64,000 bases of DNA, from positions 137,895-201,894 of the forward strand of contig JAVLBP010000002.1 of the NCBI GenBank assembly GCA_031581145.1, written 5' to 3'. This DNA is from UBA8296 sp031581145. GTDB lineage: Bacteria; Bacteroidota; Rhodothermia; Balneolales; Balneolaceae. This document shows, piece by piece, positions 15,773-25,345 of the stretch. The position numbers and the translations under genes are program-made. The stretch's first letter is position 1. Every line of letters starts with the position of its first letter. The notes beneath the pieces are model-generated. The model was not told the DNA's origin, searched no databases, and worked only from the letters and a program-made list of their open reading frames with translations.

Positions 15773-17719
15773 TTAGATGTCGAGGTTTGCGTACTTGGCG
15801 TTGCGCTCAATGAACTCTCTACGTGGTTCTACAAGGTCCCCCATTAATGTGGAGAATACTTTATCGGCCGTGGCGGCGGATTCCACGCTCACTTGTTGTA
15901 AGGTTCTGGTTTCAGGGTCCATGGTTGTTTCCCAGAGTTGCTCTGGATTCATTTCACCAAGACCTTTATATCGCGAGACATCAACTTTGCTTTTAGTGTT
16001 TCGATATTTAGCAACAATAGATGATCTTGTCTCATCATCCCACGCATAATCGATATTTTTGCCAGCAGTGATTTTATAAAGAGGTGGTGTAGCGATATAG
16101 ACATGGCCCATTTCTATCAAAGGACGCATGTAGCGATAGAAGAATGTGAGTAAAAGTGTGCGAATATGTGAGCCATCCACATCGGCATCTGTCATGATGA
16201 TGATTTTATGGTAGCGAAGTTTCTCGATTTCAAAATCCTCGTCACCGTGCCCTACACTTGTCCCTAGTGCCGTAATCATGGCCTGAATCTCTTTATTCTC
16301 AAGGATTTTGTTCAGGTTTGCCTTTTCAACATTCAAAATCTTGCCTCTAAGTGGCAAAATAGCTTGGAAACTACGGTTTCGCCCCATCTTTGCAGACCCG
16401 CCGGCGGAATCACCCTCCACGAGATACACCTCGCAATGTTCGGGCTCATTTATGGAGCAATCCGCCAATTTTCCGGGCAGCCCACCCCCGCTCATAACAC
16501 TCTTACGTTGGATTAGTTGACGTGCTTTGCGCGCGGCTTCTCGCGCTTCGGCAGCAAGCACCACTTTGTCCAGGATTTTTCTCGATACTTTTGGATGTTG
16601 CTCGAGAAACTCCATCAATTTTTCATAGATGATAACTTCAACTACACTTTGAACCTCAGAGTTACCCAGTTTTGTCTTTGTTTGTCCCTCAAATTGCGGC
16701 TCAGCAACCTTGACACTTAGTACAGCTGTGAGTCCTTCACGGAAATCTTCTCCTGAAATGGTGATTTTAGATCCCGGCTTAATGATGCCGTTTTTCTCTG
16801 CATAGCTCTTGAAGGCTCTGGTTAATGCACGCCTAAACCCCGAAATATGAGTTCCACCTTCGCGTGTGTTAATGTTATTCACATAAGAACTCACATTCTC
16901 ACTAAACGAATTATTGTAGGCCATTGCCAACTCAACAGGGACATTTTCTTGTTCTCCTTCTATATGAATTGGCTCATCCATGAAGCTTTCACGAGCTTCG
17001 TCCAAATACTTCACAAAATCACGAGTTCCCCCCGAGTAGTGAAACACCTCTTTGAGCATCTCACCCGTTTCAGGATGAGTGTCACGTTCATCAATGAGTT
17101 CAATTGTAAGCTGAGCGTTGAGAAAGGCTAATTCACGCAAACGATCAGCAATGATGTCAAATTTAAACTCTACGGTTTGTGTAAAAATATCAGAGTCGGG
17201 CCTGAACGTAATTAATGTGCCTTGTTTGTCTGTTTTCCCCGTGACCTCAAGTTGCTTTTTGGTTATGCCACGTTCAAAGGTGATCTCATGCTTTACGCCT
17301 TGCCTCCACACCTCTGCTTTGAATAGAGTTGAAAGGGCGTTTACACAACTTACACCTACACCATGTAGCCCCCCAGATACTTTGTAAGAATCCTTATCGA
17401 ATTTACCCCCTGCATGCAGCTTCGTCAGTACAACTTCAATGGCAGGGATCCCCATTTTGGGGTGAATGTCAACGGGAATTCCACGACCATTGTCGGATAC
17501 GGACAATGCTCCATCGTTATGAATGGTGACGATAATATGGTCGCAATGGCCGGCTAAGGACTCATCAATAGAATTATCAACCACTTCATTGATGAGGTGA
17601 TGCAACCCTCTCGGGCCAACATCACCAATATACATGGCGGGTCGTTTCCGAACCGCTTCGAGACCTTCAAGTACTTGGATATTGGATGCTTGGTATTCAG
17701 AACTTGATGTCTTGCTCAT
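15773..17719 (-). CDS. gyrB: DNA gyrase subunit B
   Basis: ATPase subunit of gyrase, 648 residues, the length of short GyrB forms. The GHKL ATP site is shown by VVDNSIDESLAGHCD, DNGRGIPVDIHPK and GGLHGVGVSCVNALS. The TOPRIM domain has the EGDSAGGSAK motif and the metal-binding DADVDGSHIRTLLL. The C-terminal end RYKGLGEMNPEQLWETTMDP is canonical. It heads the gyrB-gyrA operon. The leader upstream holds hairpins that may be part of its control. Confidence 0.97.
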   Translation of the reverse strand: MSKTSSSEYQASNIQVLEGLEAVRKRPAMYIGDVGPRGLHHLINEVVDNSIDESLAGHCDHIIVTIHNDGALSVSDNGRGIPVDIHPKMGIPAIEVVLTKLHAGGKFDKDSYKVSGGLHGVGVSCVNALSTLFKAEVWRQGVKHEITFERGITKKQLEVTGKTDKQGTLITFRPDSDIFTQTVEFKFDIIADRLRELAFLNAQLTIELIDERDTHPETGEMLKEVFHYSGGTRDFVKYLDEARESFMDEPIHIEGEQENVPVELAMAYNNSFSENVSSYVNNINTREGGTHISGFRRALTRAFKSYAEKNGIIKPGSKITISGEDFREGLTAVLSVKVAEPQFEGQTKTKLGNSEVQSVVEVIIYEKLMEFLEQHPKVSRKILDKVVLAAEAREAARKARQLIQRKSVMSGGGLPGKLADCSINEPEHCEVYLVEGDSAGGSAKMGRNRSFQAILPLRGKILNVEKANLNKILENKEIQAMITALGTSVGHGDEDFEIEKLRYHKIIIMTDADVDGSHIRTLLLTFFYRYMRPLIEMGHVYIATPPLYKITAGKNIDYAWDDETRSSIVAKYRNTKSKVDVSRYKGLGEMNPEQLWETTMDPETRTLQQVSVESAATADKVFSTLMGDLVEPRREFIERNAKYANLDI

Positions 17720-18042
17720 GCGTGTGCAGGTCTCTTTTATTGTGTAATACTATATTGATAATCATGAGGGGGTTCCACCCTCACTTTAACGCCTATAAAA
17801 TAGCGCTTGAGGCTTCAAAAAACAACGAACGGTATGAGAAACCATACCGTTTTTGAGGCATTATAATCCGATGATAGTCACACAAATGAGTCATCAAATT
17901 TGAGTTGATTATAATACGATTATCCAATAATTTAGTTGTCTTCAGTTAATGTGTAAGTAACTTTTGACAGTAGTTACATTTTATACACTTATAGTAGCCA
18001 CATTTGTCAGTAACAGAGTAGGTTAAAATAGTTTGGACTCTC
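17720..18042. promoter_or_regulatory. Divergent leader between gyrB and rpmB
   Basis: This 323-base gap must hold promoters for both directions. Near gyrB there is a short hairpin at 17765-17783 (TGAGGG/CCCTCA) and a stronger 9-bp one at 17828-17851. The part closer to rpmB (17870-18000) is very AT-rich and has a TTGACA at 17964-17969, with several TATA-like hexamers downstream, none at an ideal spacing. I cannot fix a start site. No small gene is seen. Confidence 0.5.
17828..17854. promoter_or_regulatory. Hairpin in gyrB leader, terminator-like
   Basis: The arms AACGGTATG (17828-17836) and CATACCGTT (17843-17851) form a perfect 9-bp stem with the loop AGAAAC. On the plus strand a run of T at 17850-17854 follows it. 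On the minus strand it lies about 110 bases before the gyrB start and is followed a few bases later by a T-rich stretch. It may terminate stray plus-strand transcription or attenuate gyrB. Confidence 0.5.
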
Positions 18043-18288
18043 ATGTCACGTAAAGACGATATTACAGGACGTACGCCTTTGTCGGGTTACCGCTCCTCCA
18101 AAGCGAATAATAAAACGAAGCATACGTTTCATCTAAATCTTCAAAAGAGAAGATTTTACATCCCTGAAGAGAATCGTTGGGTTACACTTAAGGTAACGGC
18201 CAAAACTCTTCGCACAATCAACAAAAATGGCATTTCTGAAGTCCTCAAGGAGGCCAAGAAACAAGGCGTTTTAAGTTCTAAGGTGTAA
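18043..18288 (+). CDS. rpmB: 50S ribosomal protein L28
   Basis: An 81-residue large-subunit protein. Clear L28 features are GRTPLSGYRSSKANNKTKHTF, split here by basic residues, the RRFYIPEENRWVTLKV strand region and the LRTINKNGISEVL end. It is the first gene of a compact ribosomal operon with rpmG and the DUF4295 protein, with a 2-base gap to rpmG. Confidence 0.95.
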   Translation: MSRKDDITGRTPLSGYRSSKANNKTKHTFHLNLQKRRFYIPEENRWVTLKVTAKTLRTINKNGISEVLKEAKKQGVLSSKV

Positions 18289-18290
18289 TC

Positions 18291-18455
18291 ATGGCAAAAG
18301 GTAACCGTGTGCAAGTAATTTTAGAGTGTACAGAAAAGCCAGGTACGTCTCGTTACGTGTCAATGAAAAATCGTCGCACAACGACAGAGCGTATCGAGTT
18401 AAAGAAATACAATCCCGTGTTGAAAAAGCATACGCTTCACAAAGAGATTAAATAA
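18291..18455 (+). CDS. rpmG: 50S ribosomal protein L33
   Basis: A 54-residue protein (MAKGNRVQVILECTEKP...) with the L33 pattern SRYVSMKNRRTTTERIELKKYNP. It lacks the two CxxC pairs, so it is the zinc-independent (C-minus) form. It begins 2 bases after rpmB and ends 2 bases before the next gene. Confidence 0.95.
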   Translation: MAKGNRVQVILECTEKPGTSRYVSMKNRRTTTERIELKKYNPVLKKHTLHKEIK

Positions 18456-18457
18456 CC

Positions 18458-18625
18458 ATGGCAAAGAAACAAGCATTTGGCGAAGATGCAGCGAAGCTAA
18501 AAGAGTCTCACCGTAAAATGGCTAAGGTCATTGTGCCTTACAAAAATGAGTCTGGAAAAACGTCATATAAAACGGCGATGATGGAACAAGATTCTGTCAA
18601 AGAGTATCTGAACGCTAATAAATAA
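18458..18625 (+). CDS. DUF4295 family small basic protein
   Basis: A 55-residue Lys-rich protein starting MAKKQAFGEDAAKL and containing KVIVPYKNESGKTSYKTAMM. It matches the DUF4295 family, which sits directly after rpmG in Bacteroidota and their relatives. From memory, a protein of this type has been described as an extra ribosomal protein (bL38) in Flavobacterium; the operon position fits a ribosomal role. It is the best single taxonomic marker here. Confidence 0.88.
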   Translation: MAKKQAFGEDAAKLKESHRKMAKVIVPYKNESGKTSYKTAMMEQDSVKEYLNANK

Positions 18626-18643
18626 ATCCTGGGGGGCGATCCC

Positions 18644-19210
18644 ATGAACGTCCTCGATGGATTTATACTATTCCCACTCCTTGTAGCCTTCCTTTTAGGG
18701 CTTAAAAACGGCATCGTTAAAGAAGTATTCGGACTTCTAGGTCTATTCCTCGCGATTGTACTCTCATTATGGTTCACAGGACCACTCTCCATTTTCGCAA
18801 TGGACATGCTGGGGATGAGCGAATCTTGGGCGAAACTAGCGACAGGTGTCATTTTATTTGTGTTTGTCATACTGACAGTTCAGCTTATTGCCTGGATTCT
18901 AGAAAAAACCATAGAAGCAGCCCAGTTATCTTTTATTAATCGCACTTTGGGAGGTCTTTTTGGCCTTGGTAAAGCAGCCTTTTTGGTAAGTCTATTACTT
19001 TGGGCTCTCTCTTTTGTTGACGTTCCTAAGCAGACTGAAACCCAAAGCTCGTTGTCCTATTCTTATGTGCGCCCTATTGCGCCCGTCACTTTTTCTTTCC
19101 TGGCACGCTTTATCCCAAATACGGAGGATGCACTCCAGCGAGAAGATCCCTCCAAAGGTGAAACGTCCGGACCTTTCAACGATCGTGAGTCTGAATCACC
19201 ATTTATCTAA
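18644..19210 (+). CDS. CvpA family membrane protein
   Basis: A 188-residue inner-membrane protein with four hydrophobic helices (about residues 5-20, 28-45, 62-85, 103-125). The opening VLDGFILFPLLVAFLLGLKNG and the GIVKEVFGLLG stretch match the CvpA/colicin V production family. The C-terminal ~50 residues are soluble and charged. The cellular role of the family is poorly defined. A GGGGGG stretch lies about 9 bases before the ATG. tyrS follows after 12 bases. Confidence 0.88.
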   Translation: MNVLDGFILFPLLVAFLLGLKNGIVKEVFGLLGLFLAIVLSLWFTGPLSIFAMDMLGMSESWAKLATGVILFVFVILTVQLIAWILEKTIEAAQLSFINRTLGGLFGLGKAAFLVSLLLWALSFVDVPKQTETQSSLSYSYVRPIAPVTFSFLARFIPNTEDALQREDPSKGETSGPFNDRESESPFI

Positions 19211-19222
19211 ATCATCCTACGT

Positions 19223-20437
19223 ATGCACTGGGCACCGGTTGAAGAGCAATTATCGTTAATTAAGCGGGGAGTGTCTGAGCTAATTCCAGAGGAAGAGCTT
19301 CTTGAAAAGCTTAAACAAAGCGCCGAAACAAATACTCCTCTTAAAGTGAAGCTTGGATGCGATCCCACGCGTCCAGACCTACATCTTGGCCATTCGGTTA
19401 TTTTGCGGAAACTGCGGCAGTTCCAGGATTTGGGCCATGAAGCGGTGCTCATTATCGGGGACTTTACAGCATTGATTGGTGACCCCACAGGACAAAACAA
19501 AACCAGACCCCCGTTAACACAACAAGAGGTTAAAGAGAATGCCAAGACATACCTTGAGCAGGTATACCAAATCCTTGATCCGGAGAAAACGGAGTTAGTC
19601 TATAACTCGGAGTGGCTTGGCGGGCTATCCTTTATGGATATTATTCGGGAATCGGCAAAAATTACTGTAGCACGAATGATTGAGCGTGATGACTTTTCGA
19701 AGCGATACCAAGCGAATGAGGCTATTTCGTTGCACGAGTTTTTGTACCCGCTAGCACAAGCCTTGGATTCGGTTCATTTACGCAGTGATGTAGAGCTTGG
19801 AGGGACGGATCAAAAGTTTAATCTACTGATGGGACGTGATATGCAGCGGGGTGAAGGTCAAGACCCACAGATATGCATCATGATGCCATTGTTGGTGGGA
19901 ACCGATGGAGTCCAGAAAATGTCTAAATCGTATGAGAATACGATTGCGCTGAATGATACGGCCGAAGAGATGTACGGGAAGGTGCTGAGCATCTCAGATG
20001 AACAGATTTTGCCATGGGCCGAACTTCTTTCAGAGTATTCAGAAGAAGAATTATCCGCCCTTCGCGAACAGGTCAACGCAGACCCAAGGAATGCAAAACA
20101 TGACCTCGCGTGGCATATCACAAGTCTTTTTCACGGGCAGGATGGTGCAGCAAATGGGCGTCACCATTTTGAAACCACGGTGATCCAGAAGACCGTCCCT
20201 GATGATGCCCCTGTCCACAAAATCACGGCCGGCGAGGAGGAAACTCTCATTTCTATTATGAAAGGGTTAGATTTTGTGAGCTCAAATGGAGAGGCTAGAC
20301 GTCTTATTCAACAAGGAGGGGTCTCCTTAGATGACGTGAAAGTAACGGATGTCCAAGCAAACGTAACTCTAGAAAAAGGGCAAGAGCTCGTCCTAAAAGC
20401 TGGGAAACGTAAGTTTGCCATCCTTATGGCTACGTAA
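19223..20437 (+). CDS. tyrS: Tyrosine--tRNA ligase
   Basis: Charges tRNA-Tyr; 404 residues. Class I features are the HLGH motif (PDLHLGHSVILRKL) and KMSKS (VQKMSKSYENTI). Other features are FTALIGDPTGQNKTRP and the tyrosine pocket region VELGGTDQKFNLLMGRDMQ. The C-terminal S4-like RNA-binding domain (SSNGEARRLIQQGGVSLDD) is present. The combination of HLGH and a later KMSKS position fits the TyrS type 2 (TyrZ-like) subgroup, a tentative call. Confidence 0.95.
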   Translation: MHWAPVEEQLSLIKRGVSELIPEEELLEKLKQSAETNTPLKVKLGCDPTRPDLHLGHSVILRKLRQFQDLGHEAVLIIGDFTALIGDPTGQNKTRPPLTQQEVKENAKTYLEQVYQILDPEKTELVYNSEWLGGLSFMDIIRESAKITVARMIERDDFSKRYQANEAISLHEFLYPLAQALDSVHLRSDVELGGTDQKFNLLMGRDMQRGEGQDPQICIMMPLLVGTDGVQKMSKSYENTIALNDTAEEMYGKVLSISDEQILPWAELLSEYSEEELSALREQVNADPRNAKHDLAWHITSLFHGQDGAANGRHHFETTVIQKTVPDDAPVHKITAGEEETLISIMKGLDFVSSNGEARRLIQQGGVSLDDVKVTDVQANVTLEKGQELVLKAGKRKFAILMAT

Positions 20438-20518
20438 TCTCTGCGGATTGTAAGGAACATGTTGTGAAGGTGTCTAATAGAGTGACCAACGTGTTGGAAA
20501 CTCAATTTTTTCATTGCC

Positions 20519-23017
20519 TTGCACCTTCCTGCTGTTCGAACACTCTTTTTTTATGGATGTGGATTAGCCGCCGTTTTTGGGCTAGAAGAGGTGGATCTAC
20601 CCATTTCTTGGTGGCCCTCCCTCCCATGGATGCTCCTCTGCTGGGGAGTGGTGGGTGTAGTTTCATTGACTCCCTTAGTCCATCCTAGGATTCGGACCGT
20701 TTGTGTTTTGTCTTTTGTGTTGATCTCAGGGGTGTTGTGCGCTGCCTCTCAACAAGCCATACAACGCGGTGAGCAAGAGCGCTTTCATATCATTGACGTA
20801 GTTGATGAGGCTACCTTTGACATTACTGGAACAGTTGAGCGCGTGGAGAGACGCGAAGAGGCTCAAGAGGTGCAATGGATCCTTTGGGTTCAGGTAAACG
20901 CGGTGGATTCGGTCCGTTTCGTTCGTCCAGTTCGGGCAAGAATTAGCCATTACCAAGCAATGGGTCAAGCCATAGGCAAAGCAACAGAATCATGCCGTGA
21001 GGACCCTCAACATTGCTTTGAGGCTCAGCAGGGGGACACGATAGACTGGCGTATCAACGTACGCAAACGTCATTCTCCTCGAGTTCCTGGGGTTTTTCAT
21101 TATCCAACATGGCTCAAAAAAGAAGGCGTCCTGCTAAGTGGCACGCTCATGGACTGGGCTCCCGAGACACATTCATCCCAAAGCAAGGCCACTTTGGCTG
21201 ATGGTAAACCCTTGGCATCAAACATGCTATCGAATGTACGAACAACCATTCGTCACTCTATTGATCAACGCTTTAGTAAGCAAGCCAGTAATTTTGTTTA
21301 TGCATTTGTTTTAGGTGATCGTAGTCAGATTGATCAAGATCAAAAACAAGCATTCTCCAATTCGGGGCTATCTCATATCATGGCGGTGTCTGGTCTCCAT
21401 GTTGGGCTCCTAGTTGCGCCGTTTTGGGTCTTTTTTCCTCTTGTGGCTCCAAAAAAACACCTTGCGACCACACTTTGGATCGTTCTGTTGATAGTTCTTT
21501 TGGGCTATTGTGCTTTGACGGGTTGGAGCGTCTCCGTTCAACGAGCGAGTATTATGACGTTGACTATGGCTACCACCCGTTGTTTTATGATGCAACGAAT
21601 CGGGGTCCAAACGTTGGCGATTGCGGCACAGCTTTTACTCCTCATAAATCCTCAAGAAGTCTTTGAGGCTGGCTTTCAACTCTCCTTTGGAGCTGTTTTT
21701 GGTCTCTTGACATGGATGCAAGCTATCCAACAAGGAGTTTATAGGACAATCCCAACGCGACCTCTGCGCTGGGTCATTCAGTTGATGAGTGTATCTGTGA
21801 TCGCCCAGCTCGTGAATTTTCCCATCTTGGCCTCATGGTTTGGCGCAGTTTCGTGGATATCGCCTATTGCGAACCTTGCCGTTATTCCCTTCTTGGGCAT
21901 TGCCATGCCGGCCACACTCTTAACGCTTCTCACACCAGAGACGGTATTATCCTGGGTCCCTATCCATGAAGTTCTGACAGAGTTTTTTGAATACGTTTTG
22001 CGTGTATCCAGCACATTTGGATCAACGTTATGGACGATATCGACGCCAAGCTGGCCTAGTTGGGCGATGGCTTGTTGGGCTTTGGGGGTAGCCACACTTC
22101 GTCCTCAAATATCACCACACACTCGATGGAGAGGTGTACTCGTTGTCTTCGTAATCCTTGCAGGGGTGGGAGTACAGCAAATTGTCCAAAAATCGCAACC
22201 GGCTTCATTTAATCTGTGGATGCTGGATGTTGGACAGGGTGATGCCTTTGTCATGAAAACCCCATCTGATCACGTATATATTCTAGATGCGGGACTTGGT
22301 GGATGGGGCATGGATAGTGCGGAGCGTGTAATACTCCCTTTTTTAGAACATCAAGGGGTGCATCATATAGACGGACTCATATTAACGCACGCACATGCAG
22401 ATCACATTGGTGGCGCTAATACCCTCCTAAAAAGTATGAGTGTCGATACGGTCTACTTGGGGCGTGGATTTGAATCAGCATCCTCCATGATGGCCCAAAA
22501 GATTCACAAGTTGACAGCTGATCCAAAACAAGCTGTTCGTGTCCTGGCCGCGGGAGAGAGCTTCAGGTTGGGGGCATGCTGCCCATCCATGGTGCTATCG
22601 CCCTTTGTTTTAACACTATCCAATGGTCCAGAGGATTCTCCAAGTCCATCATCCAGTATCAACAACCAATCCCTTGTGTTTAAAACCTATGTCGGTCGTC
22701 ATTCCATTTTGTGGACAGGAGATGCAGAAAAAGAGTCTGAGTTGATGCAACTCTCGTGGGCTGATGCCATGTTGCCGAGTACCATACTTAAAGTGGGTCA
22801 TCATGGAAGCCGTACCAGCACCTCAGCGTCGTATCTTGAAAAGGTAGACCCCACTATAGCGTTGACATCGGTTGGACTTCAGAATCGATATCGATTACCC
22901 AATCAAGAAGTGGCCACCAGGCTCGATACTATGGGGGTGACACATCGAATGACACCTTTGCACGGTACAGTTCACCTACAGATAGAGGGACAAAAAATCC
23001 GTATACTTTCAGACTAA
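20519..23017 (+). CDS. comEC: DNA internalization-related competence protein ComEC/Rec2
   Basis: An inner-membrane channel protein for single-stranded DNA uptake, about 832 residues. Its order is: N-terminal hydrophobic segments and an OB-like soluble part (residues ~60-220), the competence membrane domain with the signature SHIMAVSGLHVGLL, and several further helices. A C-terminal MBL-like domain starts at WMLDVGQGDAFVMK and has LTHAHADHIGGANTL and VGHHGSRTSTS. The start is uncertain: TTG 20519 is the best in-frame choice and no ATG lies in the first hundred bases. No other competence genes are nearby, so natural transformation is only suggested. Confidence 0.92.
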   Translation: MHLPAVRTLFFYGCGLAAVFGLEEVDLPISWWPSLPWMLLCWGVVGVVSLTPLVHPRIRTVCVLSFVLISGVLCAASQQAIQRGEQERFHIIDVVDEATFDITGTVERVERREEAQEVQWILWVQVNAVDSVRFVRPVRARISHYQAMGQAIGKATESCREDPQHCFEAQQGDTIDWRINVRKRHSPRVPGVFHYPTWLKKEGVLLSGTLMDWAPETHSSQSKATLADGKPLASNMLSNVRTTIRHSIDQRFSKQASNFVYAFVLGDRSQIDQDQKQAFSNSGLSHIMAVSGLHVGLLVAPFWVFFPLVAPKKHLATTLWIVLLIVLLGYCALTGWSVSVQRASIMTLTMATTRCFMMQRIGVQTLAIAAQLLLLINPQEVFEAGFQLSFGAVFGLLTWMQAIQQGVYRTIPTRPLRWVIQLMSVSVIAQLVNFPILASWFGAVSWISPIANLAVIPFLGIAMPATLLTLLTPETVLSWVPIHEVLTEFFEYVLRVSSTFGSTLWTISTPSWPSWAMACWALGVATLRPQISPHTRWRGVLVVFVILAGVGVQQIVQKSQPASFNLWMLDVGQGDAFVMKTPSDHVYILDAGLGGWGMDSAERVILPFLEHQGVHHIDGLILTHAHADHIGGANTLLKSMSVDTVYLGRGFESASSMMAQKIHKLTADPKQAVRVLAAGESFRLGACCPSMVLSPFVLTLSNGPEDSPSPSSSINNQSLVFKTYVGRHSILWTGDAEKESELMQLSWADAMLPSTILKVGHHGSRTSTSASYLEKVDPTIALTSVGLQNRYRLPNQEVATRLDTMGVTHRMTPLHGTVHLQIEGQKIRILSD

Positions 23018-23077
23018 GTTAAATCTACAGAAGCTCAATGAACAGAAGCTAATTCAAGACTAGCTAATACTAAATAA
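23018..23077. repeat. Degenerate 15-bp tandem repeat, 4 copies
   Basis: Units start at 23018, 23033, 23048 and 23063, with shared forms such as GCTMAWKNAACAGAA. The preceding 15 bases, which end in the comEC stop codon, may be a fifth decayed copy. The array fills most of the gap between comEC and xseB. Confidence 0.75.
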
Positions 23078-23090
23078 TGCCGAAATAACG

Positions 23091-23312
23091 ATGTCAAACG
23101 AGCTCCCATTCGAAGAAGCCCTCGCCAAGCTTGAGGATATTGTAAAAAAAATGGACGATCCCTCCGTGAGTCTGGAAGAGTCGATGAAACTATACAAGGA
23201 GGGTTTGGAGTTATCTACCTATTGCACAAAAACCTTGGACAAAGCAACCTTAGCCATTGAGCAAATTCAGCAAAAGGCTCAAGGGATGACAGACTCGTCT
23301 GAGTCAGCATAA
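23091..23312 (+). CDS. xseB: Exodeoxyribonuclease VII small subunit
   Basis: A 73-residue helical protein with the family pattern FEEALAKLEDIVKKMDDPSVSLEESMKLYKEGLELS (split by the turn at DDPSVS), and the second helix CTKTLDKATLAIEQI. It pairs with XseA, which is not in the window. dxs follows after 23 bases, an arrangement seen in many bacteria. Confidence 0.93.
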   Translation: MSNELPFEEALAKLEDIVKKMDDPSVSLEESMKLYKEGLELSTYCTKTLDKATLAIEQIQQKAQGMTDSSESA

Positions 23313-23335
23313 GATTAGTTGAAGAAACCCTTTTT

Positions 23336-25267
23336 ATGAGTCCTAAAAAGCCCTCAAACGAACCCATTGGCACGCTATTAGACAGTATTACGTTGCCTAA
23401 GGATTTGCGAAAGCTTGACCCTTCTCAGTTGGAAGCGGTGAGTGATGATTTGCGCAAGAAAATTATCGAGTTTGTTTCGGAATACGGTGGACACTTTGGC
23501 GCAAGCCTAGGTGTCGTGGAGCTCACGGTGGCGCTTCACTATGTGTTAAACACACCCAAAGATCAAATTGTATGGGATGTAGGGCACCAGGCGTATGGTC
23601 ACAAAATTCTGACGGGTCGTAAAGACCAGTTTCATAGCAATCGCAAATATCAAGGATTGTCTGGATTCCCGAAGCGCTCGGAAAGTGAGTATGATACCTT
23701 TGGCGTAGGTCATAGCAGCACGTCGATTTCGGCAGCGCTTGGCATGGCGACAGCTCGCGACCTATCGGGAAGTGATGAGCAAGTGGTTGCCGTGATTGGT
23801 GATGGCGCCCTTACCGGCGGAATGGCTTTCGAGGCGTTGAATCACGCTGGAGCCTCCAATAGCGACATGTTGGTGATTCTCAATGACAATAACATGTCCA
23901 TTGACCCTAATGTGGGCGCTCTTAAAGAATACCTTGCCGAGATTACCACGAGCAAGACCTATAATAAGTTTCGAGACGAGCTCTACGAAGCATTGGGTCA
24001 TTTCAAGAAGGCAGGAGAAGGGATGCGTAAATTTGCATCAAAGCTCGAGGGAGCCGTTGTGGCTGCAACTACCCCTGGAGCTTTATTTCGCTCCTTTGGC
24101 TTTCGTTATTATGGCCCCGTAGATGGCCATGATGTGGATGGATTACGCCGCCATCTCGAGGATCTAAAAGAGGTAAAAGGGCCTAAGCTTCTTCATATTG
24201 TAACGGTTAAAGGAAAGGGATTTGCCCCCGCAGAACGAGAACAAACCAAGTGGCATGCTTCAAGCTCCCCATTCGATAAAATTACGGGGAATGCGCTCAA
24301 AGCGAAGTCAAAAGGTGGCTCACCCAAGTTCCAAGATGTTTTTGGTGAAGCCATTGTCCAACTTGCCGAAAATGATGAGAGAATTGTAGGCATTACCCCT
24401 GCGATGCCAAGTGGTTCGTCACTTTTACCAATGATGGAGGCCTTCCCAGACCGTGCTTTTGATGTGGGCATTGCTGAGCAACATGCAGTGACCTTTGGTG
24501 CAGGACTCGCGACCCAAGGGAAAAAAGCGTTTGTGGCCATTTACTCAACGTTTTTACAGCGCGGATATGACCAGCTGGTCCATGATGTAGCTATTCAAAA
24601 ACTCCCTGTCGTGTTCTGTATAGATCGTGCAGGGCTCGTGGGCGCCGACGGACCAACCCATCACGGACTCTATGATCTTGCGTACTTACGAGCGATTCCA
24701 AATATGGTTGTTTCTGCGCCTCGATCTGAACAAGATCTTCGAGATATGATGTTCACGGCAAGCACATATGAAAAAGAAGCATGGGCGATACGTTATCCGC
24801 GGGGCACAGGCCCTGGAGAGCCTATTAACGATGGATTCAATCCTATGGAGATAGGCAAAGGTGTCACCCTCAAAAAAGGAGAAGAAATTGCTGTGTTGAC
24901 TCTCGGTCCAGTCGCATCGTATGCAGAAGAAGCACTTGAACGCGCTGAAGGTGTAGGCATTTACGCGACACACGTTGATATGCGGTTTGTCAAACCACTC
25001 GACACGGCATTGCTCGACGAAATTGCTAACACCCATCATACCGTTATTACCATCGAGGATGGCACAGTTGTGGGTGGATTTGGCTCAGCGGTGGCAGAAT
25101 ATTATGCCGACAAAGACCACCGCCCCATTGTGAAACGAATCGGTGTTGAAGATCGCATCGTTGAGCATGGCACCCAACGTGAGCTCCATGATGAACTCTC
25201 TATGGGACCCGAGGGTATTTACGCTACACTCCTTGAATCTGCAAAGGAGACCATCAAGCTATCCTGA
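23336..25267 (+). CDS. dxs: 1-deoxy-D-xylulose-5-phosphate synthase
   Basis: First enzyme of the MEP isoprenoid pathway; joins pyruvate and glyceraldehyde-3-phosphate with TPP. It has 643 residues. The TPP motif runs from GDGALTGGMAFEAL to NDNNMSI. Other marks are WDVGHQAYGHKILTGR near residue 80, GLYDLAYLRAIPNM, and the transketolase C-domain with IEDGTVVGGFGSAV. No TPP riboswitch is apparent upstream, as only 23 bases separate it from xseB. Confidence 0.96.
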   Translation: MSPKKPSNEPIGTLLDSITLPKDLRKLDPSQLEAVSDDLRKKIIEFVSEYGGHFGASLGVVELTVALHYVLNTPKDQIVWDVGHQAYGHKILTGRKDQFHSNRKYQGLSGFPKRSESEYDTFGVGHSSTSISAALGMATARDLSGSDEQVVAVIGDGALTGGMAFEALNHAGASNSDMLVILNDNNMSIDPNVGALKEYLAEITTSKTYNKFRDELYEALGHFKKAGEGMRKFASKLEGAVVAATTPGALFRSFGFRYYGPVDGHDVDGLRRHLEDLKEVKGPKLLHIVTVKGKGFAPAEREQTKWHASSSPFDKITGNALKAKSKGGSPKFQDVFGEAIVQLAENDERIVGITPAMPSGSSLLPMMEAFPDRAFDVGIAEQHAVTFGAGLATQGKKAFVAIYSTFLQRGYDQLVHDVAIQKLPVVFCIDRAGLVGADGPTHHGLYDLAYLRAIPNMVVSAPRSEQDLRDMMFTASTYEKEAWAIRYPRGTGPGEPINDGFNPMEIGKGVTLKKGEEIAVLTLGPVASYAEEALERAEGVGIYATHVDMRFVKPLDTALLDEIANTHHTVITIEDGTVVGGFGSAVAEYYADKDHRPIVKRIGVEDRIVEHGTQRELHDELSMGPEGIYATLLESAKETIKLS

Positions 25268-25345
25268 GGAGTTAGGTTTTGGTGTCGAGAGTCACATTAC
25301 ACCTCCTTTACATCGACAAAAAGAGCTGCGGGAACTAGTTGAATC

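Noticed and set aside
17870..17960. AT-rich stretch as a possible oriC
   Set aside because: I found no cluster of DnaA boxes, only one weak TTATCCAAT-like match, and dnaA is absent.
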